Source: an uncultured Bacteriovoracaceae bacterium (lineage in GTDB: Bacteria > Bdellovibrionota > Bacteriovoracia > Bacteriovoracales > Bacteriovoracaceae). Taken from it: a DNA stretch of 7,201 bases. Both the position numbers and the translations under genes were made by a program. The stretch lies in assembly GCA_937952395.1 (NCBI GenBank), contig CALFYV010000276.1, positions 1-7,201 on the forward strand, written 5' to 3'. Shown one piece after another: positions 1 through 5,137 of this stretch; the stretch's first letter is position 1; each line of letters begins with the position of its first letter. The notes under the pieces are model-generated. The model worked only from the letters and a program-made list of their open reading frames with translations. It was not told where the DNA came from and searched no databases.

Positions 1-159
1 TCTGATTTTAGGACTCTGTGGTACATTATGAAACGACTTACCATCTAATTCTTTCAAACTAAAGTTCTGGATGGTTCTGTTTCCCACTACCTCGCCATCA
101 ATTGATTGGAATTGATAGTTTGAAACTTCACCCAAAATTTTTTGCTTAGCTATTGCCAT
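1..159 (-). CDS. fliH: Probable FliH, flagellar export ATPase regulator (N-terminus only)
   Basis: Only the first 53 codons are visible; the frame is open to the window edge. The ATG at 159-157 follows a purine-rich AGGGAAGTGAG, 12 bp after the fliG stop. The visible peptide begins MAIAKQKILGEV and is polar, with no signal peptide or membrane segment, as expected for a cytoplasmic protein. FliH binds the FliI ATPase and tethers it to the export apparatus and C ring. The name rests almost wholly on position: fliH directly follows fliG in many flagellar operons. The FliH N-terminus is poorly conserved, and its diagnostic glycine-rich repeats and C-terminal domain would lie outside the window. 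It could be another flagellar gene. Confidence 0.6.
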   Translation of the reverse strand, partial: MAIAKQKILGEVSNYQFQSIDGEVVGNRTIQNFSLKELDGKSFHNVPQSPKIR

Positions 160-171
160 CTCACTTCCCTA

Positions 172-1209
172 TTAAACAAGAGCATCACCTTCGCCACCGC
201 GAGCAATGATTGCCTTACCTTTTGCTTCAAGATCTTTAACCATTTGAACAATCTCTTGTTGAGCTTTTTCAACATCTGAAAGTTTTGTTGGCCCAAGAGC
301 ATCCAAATCTTCTGATAATAACCCTGCTGCTCGATTAGACATGTTCTTAAAAAGTTTTGCTTTAATATCTTCTGGTGCTGTTTTAAGTGCGATAACAAGT
401 TTCTGATTATCCACCGTTTTAAGCATCTCTTGAATACCCTTATCATCAACAAAGATAAGGTCTTCAAAAACAAACATGAGTTTTCTAATCTCTTCTGCCA
501 ATTCAGGATCTTTCTCCTCAACTCTGGCCATGACATTTTTCTCTGTATTTTTATCCATCATGTTGAGCATGTCTGCAATTGGTTCTACCCCTCCAAGCTG
601 TTGAGTATCAATTGAACCAAGAGTTGAAAGTTCAGTTTTTAAGACATCATCAAGCTGAGCAATAAGTTCAGGTGATACGAAGTCTAGGTTTGCAATTCTT
701 AACACGACCTCAGCTTGAAGCCCTTCTGGTAGTTTTCTTAATACATCCACTTTTCTCTCGGTGCTCAAGTGAGCAATAATGAGAGCGATTGTTTGTGGAT
801 GTTCATTAATTAAAAAGTTTGCTAGAGTTCTTGTATCAACAAGCTCTAGTGACTCGAGTGTATTAGAACTGCCAACCTCAACAATTTGACCGAGTAGTTG
901 TTTTGCTCTTTCTTCTCCTAAGGTTCCTAAAATAAAGTCTTTACCTTTATTGTCAGAAAAAAGAAGACTATTTTCTTCATTAATTAAGGAGTAAAACTCT
1001 TCCAAAACTTTCTTCACCATCCAAATTGGAGATTTGGTAATACTTGACATAGCGTTAATCATTCTTTTAACGTCATTATCTTTTAGATGGTCGAAAACCA
1101 GTTTTGTTGTTTTTGAACCCAAGGCACTCAAAAGAATAGCGGCTTTTTCCTGTCCGGATAAAAGTGCGTATTCAGTTTCTGGGTCAGTTGGGGTATCTTC
1201 TGCTGCCAC
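172..1209 (-). CDS. fliG: Flagellar motor switch protein FliG
   Basis: FliG forms the top of the cytoplasmic C ring, binding FliF above, FliM below and the stator at its C-terminal domain, where torque is generated. The 345 residues match the usual length. The N-terminal domain starts near residue 17 (LSGQEKAAILLSAL); the middle domain carries the EHPQ motif (136-139); a glycine pair at 206-207 lies in the linker; the C-terminal domain has MFVF (245-248) and DD at 255-256. From memory of the E. coli protein, the torque residues K264, R281, D288, D289 and R297 align at a constant offset with K276, R293, E300, D301 and K309, so every charge is kept. The start is GTG at 1209-1207; GAAGGAG lies 7 nt upstream, and no ATG precedes the conserved N-terminal domain. 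The fliF stop is 14 bp upstream, and the ribosome binding site occupies that gap. Confidence 0.97.
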   Translation of the reverse strand: MAAEDTPTDPETEYALLSGQEKAAILLSALGSKTTKLVFDHLKDNDVKRMINAMSSITKSPIWMVKKVLEEFYSLINEENSLLFSDNKGKDFILGTLGEERAKQLLGQIVEVGSSNTLESLELVDTRTLANFLINEHPQTIALIIAHLSTERKVDVLRKLPEGLQAEVVLRIANLDFVSPELIAQLDDVLKTELSTLGSIDTQQLGGVEPIADMLNMMDKNTEKNVMARVEEKDPELAEEIRKLMFVFEDLIFVDDKGIQEMLKTVDNQKLVIALKTAPEDIKAKLFKNMSNRAAGLLSEDLDALGPTKLSDVEKAQQEIVQMVKDLEAKGKAIIARGGEGDALV

Positions 1210-1223
1210 GAGTATGCTCCTTC

Positions 1224-2912
1224 TTAAGCAATCTGCTTATTGTCATCCACAGTATGAATCATTTCATGCATAATTTGCGCAGCTTTCTGTGGATTTTGAT
1301 CAATCAAGTTTATAATTTTTTCTCTTAGTAAATTACCTTCAATCTTCTCAGGGTTAATCTTCTCTTCAATTGTCGGCAGAGCATCCTCTAGTCCTGGTAA
1401 TTTTTGACCAGCTTGGATTTTCTCTAACTCTTCAATCGTCTTAGGTAAGAAATCATCAATAGTCTCAACAGTATTTTCGGTTACCCATTGAATAAATGGT
1501 CTGACCACTATAAAGAAGAATAATGTAATGATAATTCCTATCATTAAGTATTTTGTCAGGTTTTTGATAATTTCTCTATTTTCTCTTCGCTCAAGCATCG
1601 CCTCAACTGAAGCTAAGTCCTCCGCTGCAAATTCCATATTCTTAATGGTCAGTTGATCTCCACGATTCAAATCAATACCTAAAGCCGATGAAACAACCTG
1701 TCGGAAGTTTTCAAGTTCAGCTTGGCTCCAAGGTTCATACTGTGTTACGGGAATACCTTCTTCACTAAGTTTTGCGACGCCATTTTCATTTAAAATAGGA
1801 ACTCTTTTACCATCAACCATGACAGCTACGCTAATATTAGTAATTTCAGCCGTTGGTTTTTTAGATTGAGTGACTTTTGATGGTACTCCATAATTTCTTG
1901 TTGTCAGCTTTTTGTTCACATCATTTTTGGTTTCAGGTATACCAGGCTGTGGTGTATCACCGGGAAGATTACTTCTAGCTCCAGGAATTCCTTGAGGTGA
2001 AGGTCTTGTACCTAACAAACGTTCATCATTATCAACTTCTGAAATGACCGCTTTGTTTTCATTATCATATGATGTTTCAGTGGACATTTTCTCAGTAAAG
2101 TCTAATTTGGCTGAAACCTTGGCTATAACTTTTCCTTCACCCACAACACGGGAGAGAATTTCTTCAATTTGTTTTTCATATTTTTGATTCATTTTAGATT
2201 CAAGTGCCATTCGATTCGCTGTTTCAGCGGTCATAGCATCGCCAATGTTTTCAGATAATTTTTTTCCACGAGCGTTGATAATAACAACATGCTCTGGTCT
2301 CATTCTTTCTACAGCGGAAGAAACTAAATGCTGAATACCTTTGATTTCACTATTAATCGGCACAACTCCCGGTGCCAATTCGAGAACAACTGAAGCACTT
2401 GGTGCTTTCTGCTCAGACACAAAAGGACTCGATTCTGGAATTGATAAATGGACTCTGGCCCGCTCAATCCCTCTAATATGTTTAATTGTTTTTATCAATT
2501 CACCTTCAAGGGCACGTTGCTTATTAATTTTTTGAACAAAGCTGGTTGTCCCAAAACTTTGATTGTCAAATACTTCATACCCAATAGTTGAAGAAAAATT
2601 AACACCTTTTTTAGCTATTTCAAGACGCCATTTTTTTTTTTGATCTTCAGGTACTTTAATTGTTTTACCTTCATCATCAATTTGATAGTTAATTTTAGCG
2701 TCTTCTAACATTTGAGCAATTAATGCTGAGTCTTCTTTTGTTAAGTCAGTATATAAAACTCTATATTGAGTTCTCGCGGCCCACATAATAATGGCGGCCA
2801 TCAAAGTTCCTGTAATCGCAGCCAGGGCCACTAAACCAACTTTTCGAACGAAATCCAGTGAGCTAAAAAACTCCACAAAATTGGTTGCTATCTGCTTAAA
2901 AAAGTTTTCCAA
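1224..2912 (-). CDS. fliF: Flagellar MS-ring protein FliF
   Basis: FliF oligomerises in the inner membrane to form the MS ring, the base on which rod, export gate and C ring assemble. The 562 residues show a first membrane helix at about 25-44, a YscJ/FliF ring-building region at about 48-220 (with GYEVFDNQSFG near 111-121 and RARVHLSIPE at 151-160), a Pro/Gly-rich segment at about 300-345, a second membrane helix at about 454-472, and a cytoplasmic tail whose last ~35 residues (LREKIINLIDQNP onward) match the FliG-binding end. The start is TTG at 2912-2910: AGGAGG sits 5 nt upstream, and the next in-frame Met (M38) is inside the first membrane helix. The ribosome binding site lies in a short inverted repeat, and codons 91-94 contain a run of eleven A. 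Both are listed separately. Confidence 0.97.
   Translation of the reverse strand: MENFFKQIATNFVEFFSSLDFVRKVGLVALAAITGTLMAAIIMWAARTQYRVLYTDLTKEDSALIAQMLEDAKINYQIDDEGKTIKVPEDQKKKWRLEIAKKGVNFSSTIGYEVFDNQSFGTTSFVQKINKQRALEGELIKTIKHIRGIERARVHLSIPESSPFVSEQKAPSASVVLELAPGVVPINSEIKGIQHLVSSAVERMRPEHVVIINARGKKLSENIGDAMTAETANRMALESKMNQKYEKQIEEILSRVVGEGKVIAKVSAKLDFTEKMSTETSYDNENKAVISEVDNDERLLGTRPSPQGIPGARSNLPGDTPQPGIPETKNDVNKKLTTRNYGVPSKVTQSKKPTAEITNISVAVMVDGKRVPILNENGVAKLSEEGIPVTQYEPWSQAELENFRQVVSSALGIDLNRGDQLTIKNMEFAAEDLASVEAMLERRENREIIKNLTKYLMIGIIITLFFFIVVRPFIQWVTENTVETIDDFLPKTIEELEKIQAGQKLPGLEDALPTIEEKINPEKIEGNLLREKIINLIDQNPQKAAQIMHEMIHTVDDNKQIA
2631..2641 (-). repeat. A11 homopolymer inside fliF
   Basis: The coding strand has eleven consecutive A residues, read as the end of a CAA codon plus three AAA codons (Q91, K92-K94), just before W95. 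It is the longest homopolymer I see in the window. Removing one A leads to TAG five codons after the tract, and adding one leads to TGA three codons after it, so a slip either way would truncate FliF at about 100 of 562 residues. Whether it slips in vivo cannot be told from one sequence. Confidence 0.9.
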
Positions 2913-2913
2913 G

Positions 2914-2928
2914 GTACCCTCCTGGTAC
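2914..2928 (-). promoter_or_regulatory. Hairpin presenting the fliF ribosome binding site
   Basis: On the coding strand GTACC (2928-2924) and GGTAC (2918-2914) form a perfect 5-bp inverted repeat around a 5-nt AGGAG loop. The loop plus the first stem base is the AGGAGG ribosome binding site of fliF, and the TTG start begins 2 nt after the stem. A competing pairing of CCAGG (2925-2921) with CTTGG (2913-2909), including one G-U pair, would instead trap part of the start codon. The gap between fliE and fliF (2913-2952) is the largest in the window. A 5-bp stem is weak, so a regulatory role is only an inference. Confidence 0.4.
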
Positions 2929-2952
2929 GTGCCAAATTAACTTAGCCTAGAG

Positions 2953-3309
2953 TTATATCTGCATTCTCATAATATCTTTATAGGCATCGATGACCTTCAT
3001 TCTTATTTGGTTCATCGCCTTGAAAGCAATATCTGCTTTCTCAACCATTATCATGGTTTCATGTAAGTTTTTTGTTTCGCCGCTGGCCAGCTTTTGCATC
3101 GCTACGTCAGCATCGTTTTGTAAATCATTTACCTTTGAAATTGAATCCATTAAAAACTCACCAAAGCTTTTTGTTTTATCTCCATCAGTTCCGGGAACAT
3201 TGGGAGCTTGAGCAAATTCAGTATTAAGATTCAGATTTGCACTTTTTGTCCAACCTTTCGAATCATAACCCTTTAACAAACTTGTCATTTCACCAGTTGT
3301 TTTAATCAT
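2953..3309 (-). CDS. fliE: Flagellar hook-basal body protein FliE
   Basis: FliE is a small exported protein that joins the MS ring to the proximal rod and is among the first substrates of the flagellar export system. The 118-residue product is slightly long for the family (commonly about 100-110). The conserved C-terminal half is clear: FGEFLMDSISKVNDLQ at 49-64, ASGETKNLHETMI at 75-87, KADIAFKAMNQIR at 91-103 and a closing VIDAYKDIMRMQI, all typical of FliE's helical rod-like region. The N-terminal ~45 residues are variable. The ATG is 2 bp after the flgC stop, with AGGTAGG (3321-3315) overlapping the end of flgC, so translation is probably coupled. Met8 is a less likely alternative start. 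There is no signal peptide, as expected for type III export. Confidence 0.95.
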   Translation of the reverse strand: MIKTTGEMTSLLKGYDSKGWTKSANLNLNTEFAQAPNVPGTDGDKTKSFGEFLMDSISKVNDLQNDADVAMQKLASGETKNLHETMIMVEKADIAFKAMNQIRMKVIDAYKDIMRMQI

Positions 3310-3311
3310 AA

Positions 3312-3749
3312 TTACCTACCTATCTCTAAAGCTTTAATCGCCATAGATTTTGCTGTATTAAGTGCTGAAACATTTGCCTCATAACTTCTTTGGGCATTGG
3401 TCATATTGGCCATTTCACTCATGACATTTATATTTGGATAAGCAACATATCCCTTCTCATCTGCGTCGGGATGATTAGGTTCATATTTTAAAATTGGAGG
3501 CTTGTTGCTTGATACAATTTCTGTCGCATGAACTTTCTGTCCAAACTGATCCAGTTGTCCTTCAAGGATATCTGCAAAAGATTCGCGAGCAGGCTCTGAA
3601 CCAAAAACAACTTCTTTTGGCCTGTATGGACCGCCTTCAGCCGTGCGTGTTGTCTGAGCATTGGCAATATTGGATGAAATAGCTTCAATTCTTTTTCGTT
3701 GAGCTGCCAATCCACTAGAGCTAATTCTTAAACTTGTTAGTAAATCCAT
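3312..3749 (-). CDS. flgC: Flagellar proximal rod protein FlgC
   Basis: FlgC is a proximal rod subunit exported by the flagellar type III system. From the ATG it is 145 residues, close to the usual ~135-150. Seen directly: the N-terminal rod motif (ISSNIANAQTTRT at 24-36, then GGPYR at 39-43), the family-typical stretch from YEPNHPDADEKGY (89-101) through PNINVMSEM (105-113), and the C-terminal motif RSYEANVSALNTAKSM ending in ALEIGR. The first two possible codons are TTG then ATG; I chose the ATG at 3749-3747 because GAGGG (3758-3754) is 4 nt from it but only 1 nt from the TTG. It lies 11 bp after the flgB stop and 2 bp before fliE. Confidence 0.96.
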   Translation of the reverse strand: MDLLTSLRISSSGLAAQRKRIEAISSNIANAQTTRTAEGGPYRPKEVVFGSEPARESFADILEGQLDQFGQKVHATEIVSSNKPPILKYEPNHPDADEKGYVAYPNINVMSEMANMTNAQRSYEANVSALNTAKSMAIKALEIGR

Positions 3750-3760
3750 CAATCCCTCAT

Positions 3761-4171
3761 TTATTTGTTGTCAGAAGTAATTGTATACTTCATGAGTCCA
3801 AATTTTTTATTCACTAGTTGCACTAAAGCATCATAGAGAATTTTATTCTCAGCAAGTTTCGACATTTCCTGTTCAACATCAACAGTGTTTCCGTCTTCGG
3901 AAACAATTCCATTCGGGTCGGTGTAAATATCAGGCTGAAGATTGGAAAAACCTCCATTACCTACATTAAAATGCTTCTCATCTGTCGCATTCATACTTAA
4001 ACGACCGTCGATATTAAGTGCTCGGGCCAAAGCTTGCTCGAAATCTAAACGCTTTGCCTTGTATCCAGGAGTTTCAGCATTGGCCACGTTACTTGAAATC
4101 ACTTCTTGCTTCATTTGCCTAAAGTTAAGTGCACTGGCCAAGGCTTGTAATGTCTTATCGTTTATATCCAT
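3761..4171 (-). CDS. flgB: Flagellar proximal rod protein FlgB
   Basis: FlgB is the rod subunit nearest the MS ring, assembled on FliE. The 136-residue protein has the expected length. The N-terminal rod motif is ISSNVANAETPGYKAKRLDF (25-44), and the C-terminal motif is DGNTVDVEQEMSKLAENK (93-110) followed by ILYDALVQLVNKKFGLMKY. These two regions form the helical coiled core in rod and hook proteins. The ATG at 4171-4169 is preceded by AGGTAGG (4181-4175), which contains the TAG stop of the regulator gene; only 4 bp separate the two genes. This tight junction suggests that flgB translation depends on translation of the regulator. Confidence 0.96.
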   Translation of the reverse strand: MDINDKTLQALASALNFRQMKQEVISSNVANAETPGYKAKRLDFEQALARALNIDGRLSMNATDEKHFNVGNGGFSNLQPDIYTDPNGIVSEDGNTVDVEQEMSKLAENKILYDALVQLVNKKFGLMKYTITSDNK

Positions 4172-4174
4172 TTT

Positions 4175-4181
4175 CCTACCT
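4175..4181 (-). promoter_or_regulatory. flgB ribosome binding site overlapping the regulator stop codon
   Basis: AGGTAGG lies 4 nt before the flgB ATG and includes the TAG stop of the upstream regulator. The same AGGTAGG sequence serves fliE at 3321-3315, again over the end of the preceding gene. Terminating ribosomes would sit on these sites, the usual layout for translational coupling. Confidence 0.7.
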
Positions 4182-5120
4182 TAAATTTACAAAATAACTT
4201 TGACCACCATGGCGGTATTCATTAATTTTGTTTCTCAATGTTCTAATTGATACACCCAATATTTTTGCTGCTTGCGTTCTATTCTCTGAAGTATGGATAA
4301 GAGCTTTTCGAATTAAAAGCTTCTCAGCCTCTTTTAAAGACATTAGTCTTAAACCATCTTCATCATCATCAATATTACTTGAATCAGCTTTCTTTTCGCC
4401 CAGCTCAATAGCGTTAAGATCGATAACGCCTTCGTTTGCGTTCTCAATGGCATTTTCAATAACTGATTTAAGTTCAGCAATATTATGAGTCCAGTAATAT
4501 GAAGTTATTTTTTCTAAAGCTTCATGCGAAAAGTTAAGTGAAAGATTTTCGTCACTCTCACTTACTGCTTTATTTACAAAGTAACGAGAAAGATCTTGAA
4601 TATCTACTGTTCTTTCACGTAATGGGGCAAGGTTAATTTGTGTATTGCCAAAATAGGTGTAAAGAGCGCGATAGAACCTTCCTGCACCAACATACTTTGA
4701 TAAATTTTTGGATGTGGTCGCCAATACTCTTACATCAAGATCGTAATCGCCTAATTCTTGAAGTATTGTGTAAAGTCGTTTCTGGAAATTTTCATCTAGG
4801 CCATCAATATTAGCGAAGACAACTGTTCCATGATTAGAAAATTCCAAAACACCTTTGTTGAACTTCCCAGTCTCTGGGTCTCTATAACCTAGAATTTCTT
4901 GCTCAACCTTTTTAGGGTCTTGTGAACAGTCTACCACTTGAAAAGCGTGAGCTCTTCTAGCTGAAGACGTGTGGATAAATTTACATAAAGTTCTTTTTCC
5001 AGTGCCAGTCTCACCTACAATAAGAACGGGTGTTTTGGTAACAGCCACATTTTTTGCAAAATCAACTGACTTCTGGAACTTGGGACTCGTACCTACGAGT
5101 TCAAAATCTGACGCAAACAT
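4176..5120 (-). CDS. Degenerate sigma-54-activator-type AAA+ regulator with Fis-type HTH
   Basis: The 314-residue protein is an AAA+ domain (about 8-235), an acidic linker (about 241-256) and a Fis-type helix-turn-helix (RTQAAKILGVSIRTLRNKINEY, 281-302). Seen: Walker A GETGTGK (36-42) is intact. At the Walker B position the usual FLDE reads VFAN (101-104), losing both acidic residues. The GAFTGA region is about 3 residues shorter and reads DPETGKFNKG (81-90). The FRxDLYYRL arginine-finger segment reads FYRALYTYF (149-157), losing both arginines. Sensor II GNxREL reads HNIAEL (212-217). There is no receiver or other N-terminal domain. Known: in this family these residues carry out ATP hydrolysis and sigma-54 remodelling. 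Inferred: it binds DNA and perhaps nucleotide but is not a canonical sigma-54 activator. Its position before flgB suggests flagellar gene control. The ATG follows AGGAGG, 17 bp after the TPR gene stop. Confidence 0.9.
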   Translation of the reverse strand: MFASDFELVGTSPKFQKSVDFAKNVAVTKTPVLIVGETGTGKRTLCKFIHTSSARRAHAFQVVDCSQDPKKVEQEILGYRDPETGKFNKGVLEFSNHGTVVFANIDGLDENFQKRLYTILQELGDYDLDVRVLATTSKNLSKYVGAGRFYRALYTYFGNTQINLAPLRERTVDIQDLSRYFVNKAVSESDENLSLNFSHEALEKITSYYWTHNIAELKSVIENAIENANEGVIDLNAIELGEKKADSSNIDDDEDGLRLMSLKEAEKLLIRKALIHTSENRTQAAKILGVSIRTLRNKINEYRHGGQSYFVNLR

Positions 5121-5137
5121 TAGACCTCCTGTCTTGT

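Noticed and set aside
150..536. A 128-codon open frame on the minus strand overlapping fliG
   Set aside because: It lies out of frame within fliG, whose conserved motifs fix the true frame. It is Leu/Lys/Gln-rich low-complexity translation with no start context.
2611..2620. An A6-G run in fliF resembling the A_AAA_AAG frameshift heptamer
   Set aside because: The reading frame is GCT AAA AAA GGT, so the run is not in the phase needed for a programmed -1 shift, and no product would be expected.
2919..2936. TGGCACG upstream of fliF, resembling the -24 element of a sigma-54 promoter
   Set aside because: The matching -12 TTGC element is absent at the required spacing; the bases there are part of the AGGAGG ribosome binding site. 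The match is partial and probably chance.
3750..3760. A three-codon ATG AGG GAT TGA mini-ORF between flgB and flgC whose stop overlaps the flgC ATG
   Set aside because: It consists largely of the flgC ribosome binding site itself, with no binding site of its own at useful spacing. It probably arises by chance.
4004..4147. Two similar QALAxALN segments inside FlgB (residues 9-16 and 46-53)
   Set aside because: These are short, alanine-rich helical stretches; flanking sequence does not match, so this is not evidence of internal duplication.
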